From assembly GCA_028641055.1 (NCBI GenBank), contig CM054062.1, positions 237,720,376 through 237,784,375 of the forward strand: a stretch of 64,000 nt of DNA, in the 5' to 3' direction. The translations under genes and the position numbers were made by a program. The notes under the pieces are model-generated. The model ran no database searches. It saw only the letters and a program-made list of their open reading frames with translations, and had not been told where the DNA came from. Each line of letters starts with the position of its first letter. The stretch's first letter is position 1. Below are positions 1 to 10,397 of this stretch, in pieces. The stretch is from Alopecurus myosuroides. Lineage: Eukaryota > Streptophyta > Magnoliopsida > Poales > Poaceae.

Positions 1-1567
1 ATCCCCCAACACTTGCTTAGTGTCACAATACACCTGCTTCCTGGGTTTGTATCAAGAATGGCCTGCAAATAATCCCTTAGCCTTGTGTAATGTGCCTGCT
101 GATCACCAAGTACATAATCAAATGCCTTCTTCCTAGCTCTATAAGCTTTTCTTCTTGGAATTTCCACTTCAAATATTTTCTTTACAATCTGAATGAGTTT
201 ATCAACACAAGTATTGGGGTCAGTTCTTATTGCACCCACGGAATTAGCACCAAACCAATCTATGGTAACTCTTTTATTCTCTCCATGAGGTATGCAAGTG
301 TGCCTGTTTTTTAATTTCCTTATGCAAAATGTTTTCTCGTGTGCAATTTTGGAATCAGTTAGGAAAAATGGACACCCCTGGGCAATTCCATCCTGTGAGC
401 AGTTCACAATGATCCTATCTGGTGTCTTCCTGTGATAGGAAGAATTCCTCAGCTGTGTGATTTGAAAATTCCTGAGAGCAATTCTGAATTCATACACATC
501 TTTAAAGCACAGCTTAATAGCAAACTGCATTTGGGGATCATCTCTGTTGGGATCATACCAGTTCCTTTTTTTACATTTCTTCGGCTTCTTTCTCTTCCTT
601 CCACTTCCTAGTTGAATTTATTTACTATGCCATCATCATCAGTGGAACCTATATCATCTGGACTTCTCTCTTCATCACTTGAGGACCTGAAGTCACACAT
701 ATCTGTATCATCAAGCTCATAGTGAGACCTGCTTGTTGGACCAGACGTACTAGGTGCCTTCTTGTCAGAAAAATAATCATCTAAATCCACTTAAGCATCA
801 GATTCATCATGTTCTTCTTCTTCAGGTTCAAGTATCTCTTCCACATCTGTGTCCCCTTCATAGTGTAAAAATTGTTTTCCTTTTGTTTTTTGTGCTAACT
901 AAGCTTGGCCAATATTTCACTAGTTTATTGGTCAGTTTCCCTAGCCCTTTTCTCCATCTGATTTTTTCTAACTAGCTCCCACTCCTCTTCTACCAATCTG
1001 TTGTGCTCTTCAGGGTTATACTCACCTCTGTCATAAAAAAATTCATCGTCATCAGAAAAAACATCCACAGATACAAGCTCCTTTTCAGTCAACTTCTTCT
1101 GAAAATTACAGCTTTGTTGTGTGCCAACATGTACCACTTCTGACATATCAATAGCCATTGGATACATACCTTCTTCACCTGAAGAAATGTAGTTCGCACC
1201 AGTCTACTGAAAATACAACTGGCTCATAGATTACTGCATGACCTCCTTCTTCAATTTTAAATCCCACTCGCCATGATGCATTTTTCTTCATAACTATGAT
1301 ATTTAGAATCTTCTCACTCTCATAAGAGCAAGCATTTCTTCTACCTTTGACATGTTGCCAATAAGCTCCATTTTTATAGCCAATGCCATGTTCTTTAACG
1401 TAGAACATGATATCTCTAATTCCATAGCCATGTCCATCAATAAGTGCTAACAGATTCATTACAGTGATGCCACTTCTTCTCAAATTCCTCTCCTAATTGT
1501 CTTGCCCATGGAAATTAAATCTGACCTCCCATATTTCATCATCAAGCCTAGCAATATAGTAATAGCT
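1..1567 (-). pseudogene. Mutator-like (MULE) transposase, N-terminal half, broken
   Basis: Reading leftward on the minus strand, the segment gives an N-terminal domain (ARLDDEIWEVRFNFHGQ, about 1550-1505), an acidic linker (1167-610) and a MuDR-type DNA-binding region with Cys/His residues (CPFFLTDSK, NRHTCIPHGENK; about 400-260). It ends in the KAYRARKKA stretch that precedes the DDE core of plant MULE transposases. The catalytic core lies beyond the window start. It is a pseudogene: the N-terminal frame is cut by TAG at about 1492, just after the HGQDN residues, where the family normally has Gln, and frame changes occur near 1170 and 605. The family call rests on the FNFHGQ block and the KAYRARKKA/TRLRDYLQA blocks typical of grass MULEs. 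One of the frame changes could be an intron rather than a lesion. Confidence 0.72.
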
Positions 1568-1757
1568 ACATTACTTCTAGAAAATGACAGTTGAGCACTA
1601 AATAGGTTCTTCTCCCTATGTCGCTAGCAGATTCAGTACAATTGATGAGAACTTATTAAGTTTTTGTTTATCTATGTCGCTAATAACTGGAGTGGATCTA
1701 CCTATGTCGCTACTGGAGTGCATCTTACTAGGGATAGAAGGGAGGGAGAATAGGGAA
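1568..1757 (-). other. MULE upstream stretch with three short repeats
   Basis: This is 5' flank or intron of the MULE transposase. The decamer CTATGTCGCT occurs three times, at 1616, 1672 and 1702. On the minus strand a pyrimidine-rich run ending in AG (1757 to about 1727) looks like a splice acceptor, which would suit a second exon whose first exon lies elsewhere. No terminal inverted repeat is visible before the ATH-1 LTR begins at 1759. Confidence 0.3.
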
Positions 1758-1758
1758 G

Positions 1759-3324
1759 TGATACGTCATAAACATATCCTTAATTTCTGATGTTCCATGT
1801 TGTTTTTATTTCATATGCTACATGTTTTCCTTACACTTTATGTCATTTTTATCGATTTCCCGGGACAAACCTATTGACAAGATGCCACAGAGCCATTTCC
1901 TGTTTTCTGTTATTTTTAGTTTCAGAAAAGTTGTTCTGAAAATATTCTCGGAATTGGAAAATTCGAAGCCCGAAAGTCTTAGAATTCCTTAAGGTTTCAC
2001 GGAGTCCCGAAGAGGCCCGGAGGGGGGCCACATCATGAGGCGGCGCCCCCTGGCCACGCCGGGAGGTGGTGTAGGCCCCTCGGACACCCACGGCCATCGC
2101 CCTTTAGCCTATATATCCCCCCCGATGCGTGAACCCTAGAAATATACCTCGTTTCCATGAAAAACACCCAAGGCCGCCGTCATCGTCAACCCAAGATCGG
2201 GAGGGTTCTGGAGTTCTCCCCGGCACCCTGCCGGGAGGGAAAATCATCACCGGAGGGATCTACACCACCATGCCCGCCCCCGGAGTGATGTGTGAGTAGT
2301 TCATCCTTGGACTACGGGTTCATATAAGTAGCTAGATAGTTGTTCTCTCCTCTTTATGCCTCATGTTTAGATCTCGTGAGCTGCCCTACATGATCGAGAT
2401 CATCTTATTGTAATGCTACATGTTGTGTTTGCTGGGATCCGATGATTATTGAATGATATGTCTCTTGATTATCAATCTATCATGTTGTCTTCATGTGTAT
2501 GTTATTTATGATCTTGCATGCTCGCCGTTGTTAGTAGATGCTCTGTCCAAGTAGATACTAGTGAATCCAAGAGGGAGTATTTATGCTCGATAGTGGGTTC
2601 ATGCCTCCTTTGTATCTGTGCTCGAGTGATAGAAACGTGACGAATGGAGGATGTGTTGTTGCCATTAGGGAGAAAACAACGATGTTTACATTACACACTT
2701 TTCTTATTGAGATTATCTGTTGCTTGCAACTTAATACCCAACGTTCGTTCAGATGATATTCGGACGGTGGATTATTAGTCATAGATGTAGTTGGATGACG
2801 GTTTATGTATCTTGTTGTAATGCCCGCATGAATCTCATAGTAATCATCATGTCGTGCATGTTTCTTTATCTATCAATTGCACAAATGTAATTTATTCACC
2901 ATTCATGTTAGTTATCTTTTATGGAGAGACACCACTACTGAATTGTGGACCCTGGTCCATTTTCTCATACTGATAATACAACCACTGCTTCCACTGTTTT
3001 CACACTGCTTCCACTGTTTTCACACTTCTACTGCTATTTTCCTATTGTTTTCCACACCATACATTTAACCTCTTTGTTATCAGCAAAACCGGTGAGATTT
3101 ACAACCTTGCTGCTTTGTTGGGGCAAAGTGAATTGATTGTGTTGTGTAGGTTCCACGTTGGTGCTGAACCGGTAGTGCGCCCTACCACATCAACTGCATC
3201 AACCTTCAGAAGTTGTTTGTCCTCCTACTGGTTGATTCAACCTTGGTTTCTTTTCTAAGGGAAAACTTGCCGCTGCACTATTCACAACCTTCCTCTTGGG
3301 GTTTACCAACGTCAGCTTCCATCA
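1759..3324 (+). repeat. ATH-1 5' LTR
   Basis: The LTR begins TGATACGTCA and ends CCATCA, just before the primer site. It has a TATA-like stretch (CTATATATC, about 2109-2117) followed by a GC-rich leader. The same LTR family occurs inverted at 6955-8225. This copy carries about 290 extra bases (roughly 2585-2880) absent from the other, which explains 1566 against 1271 bp. The right end was placed by aligning the last bases with the end of the solo copy. Confidence 0.75.
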
Positions 3325-3418
3325 AGTTTTCTGGCGTTGTTGCGGGGGAACGCAGTTTTCAAGAGCAAGCAGCCTCCCGTCAAGGCACTATCAAGTTTTC
3401 TGGCGCCGTTGCCGGGGA
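3325..3418 (+). other. ATH-1 primer-binding sites, tandemly duplicated
   Basis: Positions 3401-3418 read TGGCGCCGTTGCCGGGGA, an 18-base match to the 3' end of plant tRNA-Asp and the usual Athila primer site. A degenerate copy with three mismatches lies at 3332-3349, immediately after the LTR. Both are preceded by TCAAGTTTTC, so a unit of about 69 bp is duplicated in tandem. In a normal element the site adjoining the LTR would be used, yet here the perfect one is the distal copy. Confidence 0.75.
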
Positions 3419-3585
3419 GGAAGAGAATTTCTGCAAGGGGAGTCTCGCACTTCCAATCTCTTTACTTTGTTTTAGTGTTGCTTAGTTTATTTTATTTTGT
3501 CTTGTTTGCTTCTCTTTATAAAAAACACAAAAAAATTAGTTCTTATTCTAGTTGTTGTTTTTATCCTGTTTTTAGTCTTGCTAAA

Positions 3586-4166
3586 ATGAGCGTTCCTAAA
3601 GTTGAGGTTTGTTGTTTTAAACAGGGGGGAGAAAGTTTGAAAGACGCTTGGTATAGAATACGTGATGCTCATCATAGATGCACTAAGAAATATTCCACTT
3701 TAGTCGTTCTTAGGAATTTTTATGTTGGCATTACTAGCTGGTATAGGTATGTTCTAGACACTCTTACATGTGGCAATTTTCTGGGAACTCCTTCTTTGGA
3801 AGTCTGTAATTTAATTGAAATTTTAGTTGGAACACCACCTACCAAGTTTGTTAAAACTGAGTTCACTTTAGAAGATGTTATTAAAAAGCTAAACTCTATG
3901 GAGAATTTTTTTCCGAACTTCCTCGACAATGCTAGCAAAGTTAATGAATCAATAGTAAGTATCATGATAGTCAAAATATGAAGATTGGTAAATTAGAGGA
4001 GGCTATGGAAACTTCAAGCTCAACTTTTTCTTCTCTCAAGTTTAATCAGGAGAAACCTTCTATGGGAAAACAGAAAAAGTTTATGTATGTCCCCAAGGTG
4101 CCTAAACCAAAATCCTCGAATGTGCTTAAAATAAATAAAAAAATTAGTGAAACTAGGGGCTCCAGT
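3586..4166 (+). pseudogene. ATH-1 gag (capsid-like), frameshifted
   Basis: The first ATG after the primer site opens a frame with the Athila gag signature (ESLKDAWYRIRDAHHRC, then LRNFYVGITSWYRYVLDTLT and GNFLGT). Gag would form the capsid that packages element RNA. A frameshift near 3970 ends this frame at 3981, and the homologous sequence resumes in the next frame with the lysine/proline-rich segment FMYVPKVPKPKSSNVLK. No pol follows. The copy cannot give a full gag product. Confidence 0.7.
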
Positions 4167-4340
4167 GCGCCCACACCATAGGGTGGCGCGTTCAGGGGTG
4201 GGCCGGTGCCGCCTGGTGGTGTGGTGCCCTCGGGTACCGTATCCTACCCCTCTTCGGCTCAAAATTTTCATATTTTTCATATATGAATAAAATAAAAGTT
4301 GGAAATCGATATGCGGACTTTTTCTTAACAGAACTGTTAC
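4167..4340. other. Junction between the opposed ATH-1 and ATH-2 pieces
   Basis: These 170 bases join the end of ATH-1 gag (plus) to the C-terminus of ATH-2 integrase (minus). Positions 4170-4240 contain a GC-rich stretch resembling the middle of the ATH LTRs (CCACACCATAGGGTGGCGC). The rest is AT-rich and looks like 3' untranslated sequence of ATH-2. I cannot tell whether this is an LTR remnant or 3'-UTR, and I see no target duplication. Confidence 0.35.
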
Positions 4341-5711
4341 CTATTCGAAAACGGACTCTGCAGATTCTGGAAGCTTCCCTCTAATAAACTTCTCCGGAGT
4401 CATTACTTGAATAATATCAACATCTTCATCATAATAATCCCCGAAAATGTAATGTTTGAGTCCTTGCCCATTTACCACTTGTGTAGTGTTATCTTTGAGG
4501 GAAGCAATTTTGATTGCACCCGAACGATACACTTCTTCAATAACATAAGGTCCTTCCCATCTCGAAAGTAATTTTCTTGCAAAAAATCTGAGACGAGACC
4601 TATACAATAGAACTTTCTCACCAACATGAAACTCTCTTTTAAGAATTCTCCTATCATGTCATTGTTTAACTTTAAAGAGTCTAACATTTTCATAAGCTTC
4701 ACATCTCCATTCATCTAGAGAACTCAAATCAAGCATTCTTTTCTTACCAGCAAGTTTAAAATCTTTATTAAGTCCTTTCACTGCCCAATAAGCTTTGTGT
4801 TCTAATTCTAAAGGCAAGTGACAAGCTTTTCCATAAACCATTTTATAAGGAGACATACCCATACGATTTTTATAAGAAGTTCTATAAGCCCATAAAGCAT
4901 CATTAAACTTATCGTACCAATTCTTCCTAGATTTATTAACAGTCTTTTGCAAGATAGATTTAATTTCTCTATTTGATAATTCTACTTGCCCACTAGTTTG
5001 AGGATGATAAGCTGAGGAAATTCTATGATTAACATCATATTTAGCAAGGGGTTTTCTAATACCACCATGAATAAAGTGAGAACCTCCATTAGTCATAAGA
5101 TATCTAGGCACAACAAACCTAGGGAAAATAACATCTTTAAGAATTTTTAAAGAGGTCTCACCATCATCACTTTTTGTAGGTATAGCTTCTACCCATTTAG
5201 TGACATAATCAACAAAAAAAAGAATGTGAGTATAACCATTCGAAGGAGGAAACAGACCCCATAAAGTCAAATCCCCAACAATCAAAAGGTCAATAACAAG
5301 AGAATAACTCATAGGCATTTCATTAAGTCTAGAAATATTACCAACTCTTTGACATTCATCGCAAGATAAAAAAAATACGTTCATCTTTAAAGAGAGTAGG
5401 CCAATAGAAACCTGATTGTAGAACCTTCTATGTGGTTCTATCTCCAGCATGATGTCCTCCATAAGCACTACCACGTCACTTTCTCAATATTTCACATTGT
5501 TCATGATTTGGAACACATATTCTCATAATACCATCTACTCCCTCTTTATATAAGTGTGGGTCATCCCAAAAATAATGCCTCAAATCATAAAAGAATTTTC
5601 TTCTTTGTTGAGTTGTAAATGTTGGAGGCAAATACTTGGGAACAATAAAGTTAGCATAATCTGCATACCATGGACTATCCTGGGAATTTACCTTTATTGC
5701 AGCCAACTGTT
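4341..5711 (-). pseudogene. ATH-2 integrase
   Basis: Integrase would insert element DNA into the genome. The zinc-binding HHCC region lies near 5480-5350 (GGHHAGD, then [10 protein letters not shown]). The core follows: first Asp region around [18 protein letters not shown], second Asp region [10 protein letters not shown] and the Glu region [13 protein letters not shown]. In the second region the usual TDNG reads MTNG, so the catalytic Asp is lost. The C-terminal module contains RWEGPYVIEEVYRSGAI (about 4555-4505). Stops at 5475 and 5440 and a frame change near 4660 break the frame. Confidence 0.8.
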
Positions 5712-6140
5712 CATTTGGAAAACTATCATCAACATGAATAGGGTCATAAGCAATGTTTTTTCCAATCTAGACAAGTTATCGGCAACAGGATTTTCAGCAC
5801 CCTTACTATCCACAATATGCAAATCAAACTCTTGTAAAAGCAGCACCCATCTAATAAGGCTTAGCATCATTCTTTTCCATAAGGTATCTAATAGCAGCAT
5901 GATCAGTATGAATTGTGACTTTTGAATCAATAATATAAGGTCTAAACTTATCACAGGCAATAACTACAACTAAGAACTCTTTTTCAGTAGTAGCATAATT
6001 CTTTTTAGCAGCATCAAGAGTCTTACTAGCATAATGAATAACACCCAATTTCTTATCTACTCGCTTGTCCAAGAACAACACCTACAACAAAATCACTAGC
6101 ATCATACATAATTACAAAAGGTAAATTCCAACCAGGTGGT
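5712..6140 (-). pseudogene. ATH-2 RNase H
   Basis: The RNase H domain would degrade the RNA strand of the replication intermediate. Visible blocks are VIMYDASDFVVGVVLGQ (about 6110-6060), GVIHYASKTLDAAKKNYATT and [15 protein letters not shown], which are the YDAS, YAS-KTL and TDH motifs of Ty3/Gypsy RNase H. Frame changes at about 6065 and 5870 split it. The C-terminal linker toward integrase includes [20 protein letters not shown] (about 5815-5755), as in intact Athila pol. Confidence 0.78.
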
Positions 6141-6949
6141 TGAACAATAGGAGCAGGAGTTAAAGCCTTCTTTAATGTTTCAAAAGCTTCCTTGCAATCA
6201 TCATCAAAAATGAGAGGTACGTCTTTTTGAAGAAGATTAGTAAGAGGCTTTGATATTTTAGAGAAATATTTAATAAACCTCCTATAAAAACCAGCATGAC
6301 CAAGAACACTACGAATACCTTTAACATCCCATGGGACAGTGCATTTTCTCTATTGCTTCCACTTTATCTCTGTCAACTTCAATACCTCTTTCAGAAATTT
6401 TATGTCCAAGAACAATTCCTTCATTCACCATAAAGTGGCATTTCTCCCAACTAAGAACAAGATTAGTTTCTTAACATCTCTGCAAAACTTTATCAAGGTT
6501 GTGCAAGCAGTTATCAAAAAAAGTTCCATAGACGGAGAAATCGTCCATGGATACTTGCACAATTTCTTCACAAAAACCATGCAAAATAGTAGACATGCAT
6601 CTTTCAAACGTAGCAGGAGCATTACACAAACCAAAAGGCATACATCTATAAGCATAAGTACCATAAGGACAAGTAAATTTTGTTTTCTCCTGACCAGTTG
6701 CCCTAACAATAATTTGAGAAAACCCAGAATAACCATCAAGAAAGCAATAATGAGTTTTCTTAGACAACCTCTCTAGAATTTGATCAATAAAAGGCAAAGG
6801 ATAATGATCTTTATTAGCAACCTTGTTAACTTTCCTAAAATAATTGATCATTCTATAACCAACTACTACTCTTTGAGGAATAAGCTCATTATTTTCATTA
6901 GGCACAACAATAATTCCTCCCTTCTTAGGGACACAATGCACAGGGCTTA
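6141..6949 (-). pseudogene. ATH-2 reverse transcriptase, C-terminal two thirds
   Basis: This part carries PVHCVPKKGGIIVVPNE, DGYSGFSQI, CPYGTYAYRCMPFGLCNAPA and the catalytic block VQVSMDDFSVYG, where Athila RTs have MDD in the active site (about 6545). The thumb region to 6141 is interrupted by frame changes near 6475 and 6340. The domain continues from 8231-8590 across the solo LTR: the left part ends in NSRW and this part starts at SPVH, which are adjacent in intact relatives. Confidence 0.8.
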
Positions 6950-6954
6950 ACCAT

Positions 6955-8225
6955 TGATGGTGCAGGTCGTGCACTCGTTGGGAGACCCCAAGAGGAAGGT
7001 ATGATGAGCACAACAACAGCTTTCCCTCCATAAGAAACCAAGGTTTAATCGACTAGTACGAGGAAGGAGTAACTTCAGAAGCTTGAAGTAGTTGAGATGA
7101 CAGGGCGCACTACCGGTTTAGAAGCAACGTGGAACCTACACAACACAATCAAATCACTTTGCCCCAACGAAGCAGTGAGGTTGTCAATCTCACCGGTTTT
7201 GCTGAACACAAAGAGGTTAAACATATGGTGTGGAAAATAGTAGGAAAACAGTATGAAAGAAGTAGCAGCAGTATGAAAGCAGTAGGTGTTTTATCAGTAT
7301 GAGGGAAAAGGACTGGGGTCCACAGTTCACTAGTAGTGTCTCTCCGTGAAAGATAAATAACATGTGTGGTGAACAAATTACAGCTGGGCATAAATACTCC
7401 CTCTTGGAGTTACTAGCATCTACTTAGCCAGAGCATCTACTAATAACAGAGAGCTTGCAAGATCATAAATAACATAAGCATGAAGATAACATGAAAGATT
7501 GATAATCAGAAGACATAGCATTCAACATTTAATAGATCCCAGGAAACACAACATGTAGCATTACATAAAGATGATCTTGATCATGTTAGGCAGATCACAA
7601 GATCTAAACATGAGGTACAAAGTGGAGAGAACAACCATCTAGCTACTGCTATGGACCCGTAGTCCAGGAATGAACTACTCACACATCACTTCGGAGGAGG
7701 GCATGGTGGTGTAGACCCCTCCGGTGATGAATTCACCTCCCGGCAGGGTGCCCGGGAGAGCTCCAGAACCCTCCCGATCTCGGGATGACGCTGACGGTGG
7801 CCTCAGGTGTTTTTCGGGACGAAGTGGAATATATTTGGGGTTTACGTCTCGGAGGGATTAAATAGGCGAAAGGGCAGAGGCGGTGGAGGCCTGGGGGCCC
7901 ACAGCACCCCCTGGCGCGGCTAAGGGGGGCACCGCCCTATGGTGTGGCCCCCTGAGGCCCCCCTCTAGGTCTCTTCGGGACTCTGTGAACCTTCGGGAAT
8001 TCTAAGACTTCTGGGCTTCGAATTTTCCAATTCCGAGAATATTTCCAAAACAACTTTTCTGAAACCAAAAACAGTAAAAAACAGAGAACTGGCTCTGTGG
8101 CATCGTGTCAATAGGTTAGTCCGGAAAATCGATAAAAAAGACATAAAGTCTATAGAAAACATGTGGGAAACAATAAGAAAACAACGTGGAACATCAGAAA
8201 TTAAGGATGTGTTTATGACGTATCA
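6955..8225 (-). repeat. Solo LTR of the ATH-1 family inside ATH-2 RT
   Basis: It is a 1271-bp LTR in minus orientation, starting TGATACGTCA at 8225 and ending CATCA at 6955. It is flanked by ATGGG (8230-8226) and ATGGT (6954-6950) on the minus strand, a 5-bp target duplication with one mismatch. With no internal sequence, this is a solo LTR left by LTR-LTR recombination. It carries a TATTTAA stretch near 7858-7865 and the same leader as the LTR at 1759, and lacks the 290-bp insert of that copy. Confidence 0.85.
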
Positions 8226-8230
8226 CCCAT

Positions 8231-8590
8231 CTACTATTAGCAATAGGAAAAATAATACCAACATCAAGGAGTTTTAATACCTCATTCCTTACCACTTCCT
8301 TCATCTTAGGAATGGAACAGCGTTGATGTTCAACTACTGGCTTTGCATCTGGCTCAATATTAATAACATAATGGCATATAGAGGGAGAAATCCCTTTCAA
8401 ATCATCAAGTGTATATCCAGTAGCTCCACTGGTGTTTCTTCCATATTCCCAATAATCTTTCTTCTTCTTCACCTGAAAGTTTAGAACTAATAATAATAGG
8501 ATATATTTTCTGATCATCAATATAAGCATATTTAAGATCATCAGGCAAAGGTTTTTAATCAAAAACATGATCCTCCTTGGGTGGTAATGT
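8231..8590 (-). pseudogene. ATH-2 reverse transcriptase, N-terminal part
   Basis: The frame shows GYTLDDLKGISPSICHY, then HQRCSIPKMKEVVRNEVLKLL and GIIFPIANSRW, the start of Athila RT. It reads directly into the solo LTR at 8225; the last residues of the open frame in this area are LTR, not RT. It would polymerise element cDNA together with 6949-6141. Upstream linker sequence to protease is degraded. Confidence 0.78.
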
Positions 8591-8628
8591 GGTACCCAAG
8601 TCCTCCACAGATAAATTATGTTTCAATA

Positions 8629-9363
8629 TCACCGGTTGACGAAGAAGAATATCGTCAATCTCATTTCTCTCTTCCATAAAGACCTCACGTTCATGGTCCT
8701 CCATATATTGCTGCAAAGCATTGTTAGGAGAAAGAGAATAGAGGCAAGTTGTTCAACTCTAAAATTTTCATTAGGCAATTCATATTCATAAGGAGCTCTA
8801 GCAAATTTGGAGAAATTAAGCTCATAAAATTTTCCATCAAATTTAGACAATATCTTCTCCTTCTTACAATTAATAGCACGACAAGTGTTCAAGAAAGGTC
8901 TACCAAAAATAATAGGACAAGTTTTACTAGCAGATTTACCCAGCACTAGAAAATCAGTAGGATATTTAGTTTTACCACATAAAACTTCCACATCCCTAAC
9001 ACTACCAATCGGAAATATAGTTTCTCTATTAGCAAGCTGAATAACCACATCAATATCCTCAAGCTCACATGAACCAATTTTATGCATGATTTCTTTATAA
9101 AGCTCATAACGAATAGCACTAGAACTTGCACCAATATCACACAAACCATAATAGCAATGATCACCAATCTTAACAGAAAGCACAGGAACACTGACTTTCT
9201 TAGGTCTATTTGGACGTGAGACAATATTAGAAGCATCCTCACAGAAGACAATATGTTCATCCTCTACATTTACACAGACAAGGTCTTTTACTATAGCTAC
9301 TGCAGGTTCAACAATTATTTGTTCATCAGGTTCAATGGATGTCTTTATACTCTTGTTAGCCAC
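8629..9363 (-). pseudogene. ATH-2 aspartic protease
   Basis: The retroviral-type aspartic protease would cut the Gag-Pol polyprotein. The catalytic triad appears as CDIGASSSAIRYELY (about 9145), preceded by VSVPVLSVKIGDHCYYGL and followed by FPIGSVRDVEVLCGKTKYPTDFLV. The flap and C-terminal block read CPIIFGRPFLNTCRAINCKK. Athila elements usually have DLGAS; here it is DIGAS, so the active Asp is present. The frame stays open for about 244 codons, longer than its neighbours. The upstream join with gag contains a stop near 9385. Confidence 0.8.
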
Positions 9364-9386
9364 ACTACCTACAATAGAGTGTTATT

Positions 9387-10279
9387 TTAAGGCTTAGGCA
9401 CAACAGGATTAATAGCATGCACTTCTATATTTCTAGCAGGAACAATATCTTTATAAGGTGCATGATACTTGCTCAACTCCTTTTTGGGAATATCAATATA
9501 GGAGGCAAAGGCTTTAAGACAATCTGCAAAGATTTGAGAATCAAGACCACAAACAACACTAACATTATAGAAATCATCAGTTCCCATAAAAGCTTTAATG
9601 CATTCATAATCATAATTTATACCTGACTTTCTACCTTTGTCATTCTCCCATCCTTCAGTGTTTTCTTGAATACGATCAAGAAGATCATGTTTAGCTTCTT
9701 CCTTCATACGTGTGAATGATCCAGAACAAGAAGCATCCAATAAATCCTTATCATGAAGAGAAAGCCTTGCATAAATATTATTGATAACAATATTACTCGG
9801 GAGCTCATGAACGGGACATTTAAGTATTAATAACTTCATTCTCCTCCAAGCTTGGGCAATACTCTCTCCATCATGAGGCCATAAATTATATATTTGACTC
9901 TGGTCTTTATGAATCTCACTGGGAGGATAGAATTTAGAATAAAAGAGAGGTACAATTTCCTCCCATCCAATAGATTCACCATTCATCAGCAATTTAAACC
10001 ATTCATCAACTCTACCTTTCAGCGATAAAGAGAATAATTATCTTTTAACTTGATCCATTGTAATTCCTGCACACCTGAATAACTCGCATAATTCATGTAT
10101 AAAGAGCAAATGATCACCGAGATGGACAGTTCCATCTCCATAATAGCATTTATACATAACACGTCCAACAATTTTCATAGGTATTTTAAAAGGATCCAAT
10201 TCAGCAGATAGCGGGTCACCTACTACCCTAACAGTACCAGTAGTTGTACTTCTAAGTAAAGAACCATATGACTACCCAT
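9387..10279 (-). pseudogene. ATH-2 gag
   Basis: Capsid protein gene beginning after the primer site. The minus-strand ATG at 10279 is followed by a frame change near 10265. Gag then reads VRVVGDPLSAELDPFKIP, LGDHLLFIHELCELFRCAG and, after an in-frame TAA near 10042, LKGRVDEWFKLL and LFYSKFYPPSEIHKDQ. The last two are the core of the retrotransposon gag domain (Retrotrans_gag). The C-terminus ends at 9387 with a stop. No clear zinc knuckle is visible. Confidence 0.75.
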
Positions 10280-10365
10280 GGTAAAATAAAACAGCAGACA
10301 GAAATAAAAACAACACTGACAGTAAAAGTTTCTCTTACCAATTCCACCTACCAATAGCGCTTCAC

Positions 10366-10383
10366 TCCCCGGCAACGACGCCA
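10366..10383 (-). other. ATH-2 primer-binding site (tRNA-Asp)
   Basis: The minus strand reads TGGCGTCGTTGCCGGGGA, 17 of 18 bases complementary to the tRNA-Asp 3' end. It lies 14 bp inside the LTR end at 10398 and fixes element orientation. Confidence 0.82.
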
Positions 10384-10397
10384 GAAAATAGTCTCGA

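Larger units (their letters stand above)
1759..4166 (+). mobile_element. ATH-1: truncated Athila-type Ty3/Gypsy retrotransposon (LTR, primer site, gag)
   Basis: The order LTR, tRNA-Asp primer-binding site, gag on the plus strand identifies the 5' end of an Athila-like element. Protease, RT, integrase and the 3' LTR are missing. At about 4166 the gag frame gives way to sequence leading into the 3' end of an oppositely oriented pol (ATH-2). The right boundary is the end of recognisable gag and is uncertain by tens of bases. The 5 bases before the LTR are GGAAG. No matching duplication is found, as expected for a truncated copy. Confidence 0.7.

Noticed and set aside
1759..8225. A simple inversion of one element to explain the inverted LTR pair
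   Set aside because: The 6955-8225 LTR has its own 5-bp duplication in an otherwise continuous RT, so it is an independent solo LTR.
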